Of a stretch of 64,000 nucleotides of DNA, positions 21,515 through 32,925 are shown piece after piece. Origin of the DNA: Vandiemenella viatica (lineage: Eukaryota > Arthropoda > Insecta > Orthoptera > Morabidae). Under the pieces are notes generated by a model, which ran no database searches, was not told the origin of the DNA, and saw nothing but the letters and a program-made list of their open reading frames with translations. The stretch covers positions 29,103,504 to 29,167,503 of the forward strand of contig JARYHS010013630.1 of the NCBI GenBank assembly GCA_031002005.1, written 5' to 3'. Each line of letters begins with the position of its first letter. Position 1 is the first letter of the stretch. Position numbers and translations under genes: made by a program.

Positions 21515-22625
21515 TTTTTTTTTGTCACAAGCCAGTATCTCCCTTCTTACTTAAACAAAATCTGTGAATGAGGTGTCATTTTAAAGTGGTATGGTCTCCA
21601 CTTTCGTCTCATCATATTTTAAGAAAGAAATTTTTTGGAATTCGACCTTTAAAGGACAAAAAAGTCAGTATTTCTAAAATGATGTTTTTTATGTCACGAG
21701 TCATTTATCTCCATGGATACTTAACTAAAATCATTAAATGAAGCATAATTTTAAAGATTAATATCTCTGCTTTGGCGTCATAAAGTATTAAGACTAATTT
21801 TACAGAATTAGATCCTTAAGGGGCAAAAGGATCAATATTTCTGCAACGCGATTTTGTGTCACAAGCCATGTATCTCCCTTGATATCTAACCACTATAGAT
21901 AAATGAGGTATTATTTTAAAGATTAAGGTCTCTGCTGTGGTCACATCATATTTCAAGAAAGAAATTTTTTGGAATTCGACCCTTAAAGGGGAAAAATATA
22001 TTTTTTTTTCTTTTTCTGAAAGGTGTTTTTTTTTTCATGAACCATTTATCTCCCTTGATACATAACGAAAATCGATAAAGGAGGTTGTGTTTTAAGGACC
22101 AAGGTCTTAGTTTTGCTCACATCAATTTTCAAGATAGGTTTTTTTCAGAATTCAAACCTCAAAGGGCAAAAGAATTAAAATTTCTACAAAGTATTTATCT
22201 GTCAAGAGCCATTTGTTTCTCTTGAAATTTAACCGACATAGTTAAATGAAGTATCATTTTTCAGATTAAGAACTCCGCTGTGGTCACAACATATTTTAAG
22301 ATCAAAATTTTTCAGAATTTGTCCCTTAAAGGGCAAAAATATTATTATTTCCACATAGTATTTTTTTTTGGTGACGAGCTATATATCTCCTTCGATATCT
22401 AATCTAAATCAAGAAGTGAGGTGTTATTTTAGAGACTAAGGGTCTCACTTTGGTCACATCATATTTTAAGTTCATAATTTTTAGGAATTTGATCCTTAAA
22501 GGGCAAAAACATCATTATTTCCATAACGTATTTTTTTGTCACAAGCTATTCATCTCCTTTGATATCTAATCAAAATTGAGAAGTGTCATATTAGATTAGA
22601 GATTAAGTTCTCCACTTTGGTATCA
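21515..22625. repeat. Tandem array, ~169-bp unit, about 6.5 copies
   Basis: The block GTCACAAGCC..TATCTCC recurs at about 21524, 21693, 21858, 22036, 22201, 22371 and 22538 (spacing 165-178). Each unit also holds a TCACATCATATTTTAAG-like block and GGAATT(C/T)GACCCTTAAAGGG, whose CCTTTAAGG/CCTTAAAGG core is near-palindromic. Copies are perhaps 70-85% alike by eye. The array ends next to the transposase relic at 22600. Confidence 0.85.
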
Positions 22626-23470
22626 TTATTTCTAGACACATGTCCCCACATGAAGAAGTCTAGAGGGGCAATATCCGGTGATCCAGGCGGCCAACTTGTT
22701 GGTCCACCATGCCCAATCCAGCAACCGGGAAAGTGGGTGTCGAGAAATTCTTGATCAGGCTCTAATGCGGAGGGGCACTGTCCTGTTGAAAGATGATGTT
22801 CAACTGCAAATTCATTCACTGAGGCACAACAAATTGTTCCAACATGTCAAGGTACATACTGCCCGTAACTGTTTTTTCTACAAAGAAAAAGGGGCTGATG
22901 ATCACATTGTACATCAATCTGCACCACACATTTAATTTCGGGCTGTCATAAATGTGTTCCACAATGCACTGTTGGTTTGTGATCCCCAAATATGTGCACT
23001 GTGTATGTTGACTTTGCCCAATAAATGAAATGTGGTGTCATCAGAGAAAGCAATGAGAGTTAAAAATGTTGTGTCTTCATCAATGTGATGTAACATGTTG
23101 ATAGAAAATGTCTGCCTCCTATCAACGTCATCTGTTTTCAGTTCATGAAGCAACTACAGTTTGTTTGCATGAAACCAAAGAGAGTGATGCAGTACCTTGT
23201 GTACAGTGGACGTCAACATCTACAGTTCTTGTGCCGCTTGTTGAATGGACTTGGATGGACTTTGTTCAAACACCTGTCTCACTGCTACTACATGCTCCTC
23301 TGATACGCACTCATTACCACCATCATACAATTTCTTCACACTTCCCATTACCAAAAAGTGCTGTTTCCATTTCTTAATGGTGTTCCATGATGATGGATTC
23401 TTCTTGAATACGCGGCGAAAGTTGCGTTGCACTTGAATCACTGAATTTATTTCCGCATACCACCAAATAA
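22600..23470 (-). pseudogene. Tc1/mariner-superfamily transposase relic (DUF4817-type N-terminus)
   Basis: Three minus-strand frames carry consecutive parts of one protein. 23441-23220 has the helix-turn-helix region (IQVQRNFRRVFKKNPSSWNT, then SEEHVVAVRQVFEQSPSKSI). 23153-22932 has MLHELKTDD, INMLHHIDEDTTFLTLIAFS and DDTTFHLLGKVN, the first catalytic acid region. 22819-22586 has CWIGHGGPTSWPPGSPDIAP followed by LDFFMWG, the third catalytic region. Frameshifts separate them and a stop interrupts the linker near 22830. Terminal inverted repeats were not identified. This family differs from the mariner at 18115. Confidence 0.8.
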
Positions 23471-24322
23471 CTTGTGCTCACTCATGGGTGATGCTATTTT
23501 CAGTTTAGTTACAGGAGTGCCACCTACAATCTCTTGTGTGGGTTTTAAAAAATAGTCAACAGAACTTCCACAGTTTCTCTTAATATTGCAATGTATGTTA
23601 CCAACTTACGTCCATTCATTGATTTTTGCCAGCCAAATGAATGGTGTGAGATTCATGGTGCACACGCTGTATTGTGTCTGTGACCTCCTGTGACATCAGA
23701 GCAATTAGTCACTGAAATTTTCGGCATTAGTGTACTTCTTTTAATGAATTTTCTCTCTATATAGACCATATATCAAAATGATTGTATTTAATTTTAAAAA
23801 CTGTTTATGTGTTGTATAAACTGTTCTTGGGCCCCCTACTGGGTGAACATGTCAATTTGATGCGAAATTTCTAAATTTATCTTTGATTTCATCTTCTGGC
23901 AAAGTGTCAAGCTCCGGGAGAGTCCATCCTGATGTATACTGTCCCAGGAATGGTTGATGGTGATGTATGCCGAATGCCTGTTGGTGCAGCAGTGGTTCGG
24001 TAAGAAGACTGGTGCGGCAAATTGAGCAGGAGGTGTGGAGATGCACAATGGAAGGGATCAGCTGGAGGACAGAATATAGTCTGTGACAATCTTGATGCTT
24101 ATCTCTTTGCCTCCTTAACTGACAGATAATAGTGTTCCACATTGTGCTTAGTTGATACCCTGTGTGTCTGTTTATAGTGTCTTCTGTGAGAGAAATCACC
24201 ACAGCCTATATAATCATGCTGTGTCCCATTGCATGGCTAGTATTTTTGTGACCTCAATATCAAAGCTGTCTCTTTCTTCTATGCTGTGCAGAGCTAAAAC
24301 TGGCCTCGTTACATCTCCTAGA
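23471..24322. other. Unassigned sequence
   Basis: It includes a minus-strand open frame of 116 codons (24202-23852) ending in LPEDEIKDKFRNFASN, which I do not recognise. It may be a fragment of another mobile element abutting the broken 3' side of CR1 copy B at 24323. Confidence 0.3.
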
Positions 24323-24656
24323 TTGATAGATAGCTTGATTGTATAACTGAATTTAGAGGTATCTAGGAAAACATTATCTATAGCTGAGTGACTATTATTC
24401 ATTATTCTAGTTAGAAAATTAACTACCTGAGTTAGAGTGAATGAACTTACTAATGATTCCAACGTAACTGTACAGGGTATGTTATTTAAAAAATCTACAT
24501 TAAAATCACCACATATTACTATGTTAACTTCTTTTTTGCTTAAAAATGTTAATAAGAGTTCAAATTGGTTTAGAAATATAGAAAAATTTCCCAAGGGTGT
24601 TCTGTATAGTTATTATTATGAAAATTTCATTATTGAAATTTAGCCATGTAGCACAG
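24323..24656 (-). pseudogene. CR1 copy B ORF2, endonuclease middle/C-terminal part
   Basis: An open minus-strand frame carries GNFSIFLNQFELLLTFLS, VNIVICGDFNVDFLNN (the catalytic GDFN block of APE-type endonucleases), LTQVVNFLTRIMNN and SAIDNVFLDTSKFSY. The frame runs on past 24323 into unrelated sequence, marking the truncation point. The histidine-containing SDH motif of the domain is lost at that truncation. Confidence 0.85.
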
Positions 24657-27151
24657 TGTAAGGTATCCCTCGTTCTATTTTTCATATTTCGTTAGAATCC
24701 GGTCAAGTTTAAGGTTAGTTGGAGTACACGATACCACACGTAAAATCAAGTTAACAGCACTTCGGGTATAATAAAGTGAATAAATAACACATACACAGCA
24801 TAAATAAACTATAAATTTCCATAAAGACATGATAGTTCAGCAGGAAATAGGTTATTTCACATAGGAGTAAATTTTTAATAACAGATACTAACGTTGGTTG
24901 GCGAGATGTTTTGAGCAGATTTAAACGAAGTAAATGTTAAATAATTGCAAATAGAATGCATAAATAAACCTTTTATCATGTCTAATACACATTATTTCAG
25001 AGATAAATAAGTAATTTCAGTAAAGGAAAAATCTAACCCATAAATTTTGGCATATTCCAGTTTTAGTATTTCCGAGGAGATTTCAGTACAGTAAAGACAA
25101 TAAAGAACCTATATTACACAGGCCTAGACTCACTATAACCATAACTTCAGAAATAGATATAGTTTAGTAGGATTTTTAAAGAAATAAACTGGATGATAAA
25201 ATAACAGTCTGAAGCAGAAATGAAAATAATTCATTGTAATAAAACTTGACCATCTTAAAAATCCAAAAACAGCAATAATAATCCCGGAGACAGCCTAGTA
25301 GATAAATTAACAGGTTGCTGATAGTTTTAAAGCATTTAATAGTCATAAGAAGTAATTATATTGGATTTTTAATACTCATCTTTCTTAAACAGTTCACATA
25401 CATAATTCTGGTCTTTTAAGTAGTTTCAGGATTTAAAAAGTAGAAAAAACAAGCAGTAAATAAAATAATCTTTCAATTTTAATAGGTTTTAAATAGTTTC
25501 AGTCTGTAGAATATGAAATATCAGTGAGTAAATAGACGCCGGTAAATCGATTAATTTGTCCAACTTTCAGGAATAAATTCCAGCACTTTAAAGCCATTTC
25601 AAGAGCGCTAAGGACATGTAAATACCAGCTAACACACATAATTGATTTTCTAAACACATTTTAAGACATTTCACTAACCTGTTGAATGTTAATCCGATCA
25701 TGAAATAATTAGTTACAGACACTGCACACATAAAATGCTTCAGCACTGATTTTAAACACTGCCACACAATATAAAGTAGAGAATAAAATAAAACAGTCCG
25801 AAAGTGAAGTAAAGTCAATTAAAACTGATAGTTTCCAACCTTCTGAGTATTTTTAAACATAATATGAACACGTAAAAATTGAACACCCAATTTGAGCATT
25901 TTATTATTCAAAAGCCTACTTAGATTCCGGGTTAAAGAGTAGCTTGTTTTAATAATCCATCCTTTTAGCTTCCTACATATTTATCTCATGCTATTTAAAG
26001 CCATAGAACCGATGTTACAGGTTTCCTAAAAACACTCGACATAAAATCCACGTGTAAATCACTAAATAATTTATTGCGTCTCTGATAGAATAGCTACAGA
26101 GATAAGATAAACTTTAAAATGCGCAGGTAAATTCAGGCTACACTTTAATAGTTTTTCCGGCTCGATAATCCATAAAACTTCAGAGTTATTCCATGTAAAC
26201 TAAATAGTAGCCACAACCGATTGTTAGGAATTAACGGTTTTACCATAACTTAACTGACTTAAACAAAGTAGACCTTTTGGGAGAATCTAAAATCGAGAAT
26301 AATATTTTAGGCTTACTTTCGCGTTAATAATTACAACCAATTTTAAAAAATAACAAAACTTTGACTAAAGCTGTAAGACTTGGGAAAATCAACCATATCG
26401 ACAAGTTTTTGGAGAGACAAAATTAACATAATATTCAGACACTAAACACCTCAGCTAGTAACACACATCACTTTTTACCATTTCCTTGCTGAGATTAACC
26501 TAGTATTAAGAAAGTTATTAGATCAAATAGTAGGGTATGTTTAGGAGCGCGGAGGTACACGGTAGAAATACGTCATCACGCGAGCAACTCCTATATAAGA
26601 AAGCGGGAGAAGACACCAAAAAAGCCGATAGATCAGTCTAGATGTTGAAGTGCATGTGAACGCACGTTTGGGTTTCGCGCGGAGTGGTCAGGGCAAGATG
26701 GAACATCATGGCGGCTAGTAGTGCGCATGTCTGAGGAAAGGACGCGTTAGTGGCGGACATTTTGAAAATTTGGATGGACATGTGAATTTCGAACTTTTGT
26801 TTTGTTTCAACTGGGGGAGAAGCGGTTTAATGCTCTTGGTCTCAACTTGTAATCTTTGGTGACGATAATATCCGATTGCTTTGCTAACTGTAAAATGACA
26901 TTATTTGTTTGAAGATTTTTGGAAAATATAACTTAGTGATTTTGACTCTTGATTTTCATTTTTATACTTTAATACCCTTCTTGTGGTGGGTTTAAAACTA
27001 CAAGTGGCGACTGTGGTCTTATTTATCAGTTAGCATAAAAGGTTTTAACACGGTTACAGAACTTTCTTTTGGACTCAGAATATTTTGGCAGCAGACTGGT
27101 TCAGGTGACTTAGGCGATATGCAACCCCACATACGCCTTCGTTCCCTGACA
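24657..27151 (+). mobile_element. Solo long LTR (2495 bp) with ACAG target duplication
   Basis: It begins TGTAAGG and ends CCCTGACA; ACAG flanks it at 24653-24656 and 27152-27155. CR1 sequence continues on both sides, proving insertion. A TACGTCA motif and a TATATAAG box (26592-26599) mark a likely promoter, with about 550 bases from there to the 3' end. No gag, pol or second LTR is attached, so it is a solo LTR. The open frame at 25588-25818 (minus), which recurs at 28009-28329, is just repeated LTR sequence. An LTR of 2.5 kb is unusually long for insect elements. Confidence 0.8.
26591..26599 (+). promoter_or_regulatory. Probable TATA box of the long LTR
   Basis: CTATATAAG lies about 20 bases downstream of TACGTCA and about 550 bases before the LTR 3' end. 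The same arrangement occurs in the duplicate (near 29102) and, on the minus strand, in the diverged copy near 2480. Confidence 0.5.
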
Positions 27152-27220
27152 ACAGTCTTCGAAATGTTGATCAAGACGATACTTGCTAATACTTATATCA
27201 TCAAAACTATAACCATTTCT

Positions 27221-29730
27221 AAGGTTAGTTGGAGTACACGATACCACACGTAAAATCAAAGTTAACAGCACTTCGGGTAATAATAAAGTGAATAAATAAC
27301 ACATACACAGCATAAATAAACTATAAATTTCCATAAAGACATGATAGTTCAGCAGGAAATAGGTTATTTCACATAGGAGTAAATTTTTAATAACAGATAC
27401 TAACGTTGGTTGGCGAGATGTTTTGAGCAGATTTAAACGAAGTAAATGTTAAATAATTGCAAATAGAATGCATAAATAAACCTTTTATCATGTCTAATAC
27501 ACATTATTTCAGAGATAAATAAGTAATTTCAGTAAAGGAAAAATCTAACCCATAAATTTTGGCATATTCCAGTTTTAGTATTTCCGAGGAGATTTCAGTA
27601 CAGTAAAGACAATAAAGAACCTATATTACACAGGCCTAGACTCACTATAACCATAACTTCAGAAATAGATATAGTTTAGTAGGATTTTTAAAGAAATAAA
27701 CTGGATGATAAAATAACAGTCTGAAGCAGAAATGAAAATAATTCATTGTAATAAAACTTGACCATCTTAAAAATCCAAAAACAGCAATAATAATCCCGGA
27801 GACAGCCTAGTAGATAAATTAACAGGTTGCTGATAGTTTTAAAGCATTTAATAGTCATAAGAAGTAATTATATTGGATTTTTAATACTCATCTTTCTTAA
27901 ACAGTTCACATACATAATTCTGGTCTTTTAAGTAGTTTCAGGATTTAAAAAGTAGAAAAACAAGCAGTAAATAAAATATCTTTCAATTTTAATAGGTTTT
28001 AAATAGTTTCAGTCTGTAGAATATGAAATATCAGTGAGTAAATAGACGCCGGTAAATCGATTAATTTGTCCAACTTTCAGGAATAAATTCCAGCACTTTA
28101 AAGCCATTTCAAGAGCGCTAAGGACATGTAAATACCAGCTAACACCACATAATTGATTTTCTAAACACATTTTAAGACATTTCACTAACCTGTTGAATGT
28201 TAATCCGATCATGAAATAATTAGTTACAGACACTGCACACATAAAATGCTTCAGCACTGATTTTAAACACTGCCACACAATATAAAGTAGAGAATAAAAT
28301 AAAACAGTCCGAAAGTGAAGTAAAGTCAATTAAAACTGATAGTTTCCAACCTTCTGAGTATTTTTTAAACATAATATGAACACGTAAAATTGAACACCCA
28401 ATTTGAGCATTTTATTATTCAAAAGCCTACTTAGATTCCGGGTTAAAGAGTAGCTTGTTTTAATAATCCATCCTTTTAGCTTCCTACATATTTATCTCAT
28501 GCTATTTAAAGCCATAGAACCGATGTTACAGGTTTCCTAAAAACACTCGACATAAAATCCACGTGTAAATCACTAAATAATTTATTGCGTCTCTGATAGA
28601 ATAGCTACAGAGATAAGATAAACTTTAAAATGCGCAGGTAAATTCAGGCTACACTTTAATAGTTTTTTCCGGCTCGATAATCCATAAAACTTCAGAGTTA
28701 TTCCATGTAAACTAAATAGTAGCCACAACCGATTGTTAGGAATTAACGGTTTTACCATAACTTAACTGACTTAAACAAAGTAGACCTTTTGGGAGAATCT
28801 AAAATCGAGAATAATATTTTAGGCTTACTTTCGCGTTAATAATTACAACCAATTTTAAAAATAACAAAACTTTGACTAAAGCTGTAAGACTTGGGAAAAT
28901 CAACCATATCGACAAGTTTTTGGAGAGACAAAATTAACATAATATTCAGACACTAAACACCTCAGCTAGTAACACACATCACTTTTTACCATTTCCTTGC
29001 TGAGATTAACCTAGTATTAAGAAAGTTATTAGATCAAATAGTAGGGTATGTTTAGGAGCGCGGAGGTACACGGTAGAAATACGTCATCACGCGAGCAACT
29101 CCTATATAAGAAAGCGGGAGAAGACACCAAAAAAGCCGATAGATCAGTCTAGATGTTGAAGTGCATGTGAACGCACGTTTGGGTTTCGCGCGGAGTGGTC
29201 AGGGCAAGATGGAACATCATGGCGGCTAGTAGTGCGCATGTCTGAGGAAAGGACGCGTAGTGGCGGACATTTTGAAAATTTGGATGGACATGTGAATTTC
29301 GAACTTTTGTTTTGTTTCAACTGGGGGAGAAGCGGTTTAATGCTCTTGGTCTCAACTTGTAATCTTTGGTGACGATAATATCCGATTGCTTTGCTAACTG
29401 TAAAATGACATTATTTGTTTGAAGATTTTTGGAAAATATAACTTAGTGATTTTGACTCTTGATTTTCATTTTATACTTTAATACCTTCTTGTGGTGGGTT
29501 TAAAACTACAAGTGGCGACTGTGGTCTTATTTATCAGTTAGCATAAAAGGTTTTAACACGGTTACAGAACTTTCTTTTGGACTCAGAATATTTTGGCAGC
29601 AGACTGGTTCAGGTGACTTAGGCGATATGCAACCCCACATACGCCTTCGTTCCCTGACAACAGTCTTCGAAATGTTGATCAAGACGATACTTGCTAATAC
29701 TTATATCATCAAAACTATAACCATTTCTAA
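27221..29730 (+). repeat. Tandem duplicate of 24711-27220 (LTR body plus CR1 flank)
   Basis: The 2510-base unit 24711-27220 (LTR from its 55th base, the ACAG duplication and about 65 bases of CR1) is followed immediately by a near-identical copy. The join is TTCTAA|GGTTAGTTGG, with a few bases (TAA) shared at the breakpoints. Differences are mostly single-base indels, many in homopolymers (for example A-run lengths near 25445/27955). The second copy ends at 29730 where CR1 endonuclease sequence continues. It is either a real microhomology-mediated duplication or an assembly artefact. Confidence 0.85.
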
Positions 29731-29990
29731 TATAAGTGACAACTCCTCTCCTTTCTCCAGGTTTGTTCTACATTAATGGCAAGCTAAATTAAAGTTAGTT
29801 ACATTTGACATAAATTTTCCTGTTGTTATGTGGTGTTCAGACAAACACAAACATCAATTTATTGGTAACATTTAATTCATTTATGTGAACTAGCAATTCA
29901 TCAACTTTTTAACTTATATAACTCTCTGATATTCTGATGTAATAAATTAATCCTTACACAATTTTTAATTTTGGTATCTGAAATGTCATT
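29731..29990 (-). pseudogene. CR1 copy B ORF2, endonuclease N-terminus
   Basis: Minus-strand reading gives INLLHQNIRELYK near 29950 and CLSEHHITTGKFMSNVTNFN near 29835, matching the start of an APE-type endonuclease. Frameshifts interrupt it. It continues, across the LTR insertion, at 24656. Confidence 0.7.
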
Positions 29991-30086
29991 ATTTTTTAAA
30001 CTAATTTCTGTTAAAACTCTCTGCCTAATGCTTGACCCAAATCTAAAAAAGGAGCTGCCCTAATGCCATTAACAACAGGAATCTTT

Positions 30087-31036
30087 TCATTTGTGGTCCC
30101 AATTAAGCGTCCTACTACCAGATCCGAAAGAACCCTCTACTATTGAGGTGTAGGCCATGCCTAGTATAGCATCTACAGGTACCAAGCCCATGCCAGAGCC
30201 AATATCAGACTTAACAAGCCGTTCCAGTTCCAGATTCATTTGCCTCACAGCAGAGTTCATATGTGGCAGATCATAGCATCTCAGGAGTGACATCATACTG
30301 ACCCGAGTGTGGCAAGCTGCTTTTGCTATTTTCTCTTGGTCATCTCTGATACTATAACTATCATCCCTGCCCAAACTATTTCCCACTTCTCCCACTATCA
30401 CTAAATGGTCCTGATCTGCGAAGTTCTTACACAAAGAACATATTCCTTCTACCACCCGAGTAAGACTAACACTAGGTTTGAACTACCTCATGAACTTTAT
30501 ACCTGATCCTATTTTTTCCTGCACCAATGGGCCATCACCTCGTCCATGACTACTGCCTAGCAGCAAGACTTTCTTTTTCCCTAATCCCTGTCTACCAGAC
30601 TTAACTACACAGCTTTTCCTATAAGTCTGTTGCTTTTTCTCGACACCTGCAGCTATAGAAGGCTCATCCTGTCTAACTGTGGCAACAGGGCAAACCTATT
30701 TTGCACCCCAACAACAAAAGAATCAGAAACCCTTCTTGTTCTGGTTGGCCTTGTCCCTATTACCAGTTCCCAACCATATCTGTTTACCTCCCTCTGCAGG
30801 CTATCCAACTCATTTCTAACATCTATCAGTTCAGTCTCAAGTGCACTAATCCTTATCTCCTGCTCTAATATCTTCCTATTTTTGAAACAATCTGTACAGA
30901 ACCATGGGAGAGCTTCCTCAATTTCCCCATTTATGATGGCACTACAATTTCCTCCCCAATGATACCATTTCTCACACCTTTCACAAAAAATTCCCGCCCT
31001 CACTAATCTATAGCAATTTCCACACTTTTCACTCAT
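30087..31036 (-). pseudogene. CR1 copy B ORF1: PHD-like zinc finger + esterase domain
   Basis: The start is set at the ATG at 31036 giving MSEKCGNCYRLV. Domain 1 (about residues 5-50) is a PHD-type zinc finger: CGNC, CERCEKWYHW, a further Cys, then WFCTDC. Residues 55-95 are Leu/Glu-rich and probably coiled-coil. After VGVQNRFALL the frame shifts (near 30655), then comes the esterase part with VLLLGSSHGRG-equivalent sequence and LVIVGEVGNSLGR near 30390, ending in WDHK at 30087. ORF1 proteins of this type bind RNA and support LINE retrotransposition. At least one frameshift and one stop make it inactive. Confidence 0.8.
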
Positions 31037-31320
31037 GATTACAAGCAACTAACAAAAACAAAGTACAGAATGGGAAAGAGAAAATTTGTTCAACTTAACC
31101 TTACAACACCTGCTAAATTAATTTACAAGTAAGCTTTATGTAAATAATCTAAAAATCAGTACTTAAATAGACTTAACACTGCCTATGGAAAACATCACTA
31201 TTTGCAATCAACTGGCATACAGTGAAGGAAAGAAAAAAATAATACAATAGGAACTGATATTGAAGTTGAGATTTATGAATTTCCAGTGCTGATCCATGTA
31301 AGCTGTTCAACCTGCCCGCA

Positions 31321-31490
31321 TTGTAAACATAGATTATATAATAATAATAATACTAAGAAGGCTGACAGATAATTTTTGAATGTATGGATTCACAAATAAT
31401 GTATTTTGAAAACATTAGTTTTCACTACTTTGGCCAATATAAAATAAATATATTTTGTAAAAGTGTGATGAATCTCGCATGCCAGAAAAA
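31321..31490. other. AT-rich spacer
   Basis: Includes a short TAA-type run near 31335-31350. It may belong to the hAT-like element ending at about 31553. Confidence 0.4.
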
Positions 31491-31553
31491 TGTTCCAGGC
31501 AGGCCACATGTGGCCTGTGGGCCATAGGTTGGCCACCCATGGTTTAGAGGAAC
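31491..31553. repeat. hAT-like terminal sequence
   Basis: The stretch GGCCACATGTGGCCTGTGGG, then CCATAGGTTGGCCACCCATG, resembles the GC-rich terminal region of many hAT transposons (reverse of CA.GGGTGGCCAACCTATGG). I could not find the opposite terminus or an 8-bp duplication. Confidence 0.35.
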
Positions 31554-32925
31554 CCTAATAAAAAGTGACACCACATCAAAACTGACCATGGTGTCATTTG
31601 GTGTTTGGGTTTATCTCTTTAAACATATGGAATTTTTTGGAACGCTGAAAGAGCTAAGAATAGAATGTGATTGTGATGTCACCGGCAACTGTTGCCCAGC
31701 GCAGTCTGTATAAGAATGGATTCTCTGGGTACTTTAAACATCGCCAGAAAATGGAAGCTGAGAGGGATTCCAAAATGTTGCATCAAATGGTCACAGTTTC
31801 CAGTGGGAAACTCAAGAACAGTGTATGCAGTTTATTCGCTGGGAAAACCTCCATTCAGTCATTGTTTATATGTTATCGGTTCTTGACATTAAAATTTGTC
31901 ATTACCATCGTGCTTGATACTCTTGCAGAATGAGCTTTTATAGGTTTGAATAAATGGTTGAAATCCTTGTTACATTAAACACTGTGTGGTATTATTATAT
32001 CACAGAGCTTTCAAATGAGGACAGGAGGATTTATATGTGAAAATTATATTAGTACATAATGGATAACTGATATAGTAAAGGAGTCATCAGAAGACAGGGG
32101 AAGAAAATTGTGATGAAATCTGGATGGTTATTGGGAGAAGAATTAAGAGCAATATCTGTTAGGGAGAGTGTAACACGATTGTTAAGAGTGCAGATTTAGC
32201 AAAATTTTTTGATACAGGGGTTGAGCTGGCAAAAGGTATGCTAGCGAGCAAGATGGAACAGCGAACTTCAGGGTTAAACATGGGGAAAAAAAGAGTGGAC
32301 AGGCTACACCAAGAAGTGATCTCTGTTGTACGAAGTGCGAAAGAAAGACGTGATTGGTCAATTAGGTCATGTGAAGACCGAAAGGTATTATGGTTGGCTG
32401 CCAACCATGTTGAAAGTGCAGTAATTTCCAGGCAGCCAAAAAAGATGCTTTTGTGTGGTGCTGGGTCCACTTGTAGGTCATGTGGAATGCTTGTCGGGTC
32501 TCGGGAATTTTCTATTATCTAGCCTAGGAGTAATATGAGCCTCAAAGACTGTTAATTCGTGTGATAATCCAATCAGATTAACATGTTCTATTTAGGGCGC
32601 TGGGTTTCCTAACTGCAAACCTGCCTTCTACAAGACGAGTTTTGATGTCTAAACTTTCATTGTAATATAGAACTGGTACCGTCCTGGGAATTTGTGTTTT
32701 GAAATAAATAGTTTAAAATTGATCTTTTGGAATCTGGTGAACATTTTTCTTTAGTAGTATCCCTCTAGTGACAAACATTTATTTTAGTAATCTTACTGAA
32801 TTTCTCGAGTCCTGGGTGGCGACCATTACTGACTTTGGAATCTGCAAGACTTACTACCCAGTGCTCGGCAGTATACCAGTATTTCCTTCTATGGTTCAAA
32901 TTATTCATATCATCTCTGATAAGTA
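31554..32925. other. Unassigned region with unrecognised open frames
   Basis: Plus-strand open frames at 31667-31933 (88 codons) and 32238-32522 (94 codons; includes KKRVDRLHQEVISVVRSAKE) look protein-like in composition but match nothing I know. Possibly fragments of a mobile element; no splice or promoter context supports a host gene. Confidence 0.3.

Larger units (their letters stand above)
24323..31320 (-). mobile_element. CR1-type LINE, copy B (5' half), split by a long LTR and a tandem duplication
   Basis: Minus-strand order: 5' UTR (about 31320-31037, limit uncertain), ORF1 (31036-30087), the ORF2 endonuclease start (about 29960-29731), then a break filled by LTR sequence (29730-24657), and the rest of the endonuclease (24656-24323). 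Beyond 24323 the CR1 sequence stops, so the RT and 3' end are missing. Comparison with copy A across 14400-14640 shows exactly where the LTR entered. Confidence 0.8.

Noticed and set aside
21515..22625. Evenly spaced repeats as a CRISPR array
   Set aside because: Whole 169-base units repeat, with no unique spacers; the window is eukaryotic. The same applies to the arrays at 3010, 4775 and 37581.
25588..28329. Matching minus-strand open frames (76 and 106 codons) as a duplicated gene
   Set aside because: They are the same stretch of LTR sequence repeated by the tandem duplication, with no domain or start context.
24657..29659. Two adjacent long LTR copies as a complete LTR retrotransposon
   Set aside because: Only about 70 bases of CR1 flank separate them, the second lacks its first 54 bases and there is no gag-pol interior. 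A tandem duplication explains the structure.
30653..31036. PHD-finger frame as a host chromatin gene
   Set aside because: It is followed by esterase and endonuclease relics in LINE order, and part of ORF1 recurs in CR1 copy A.
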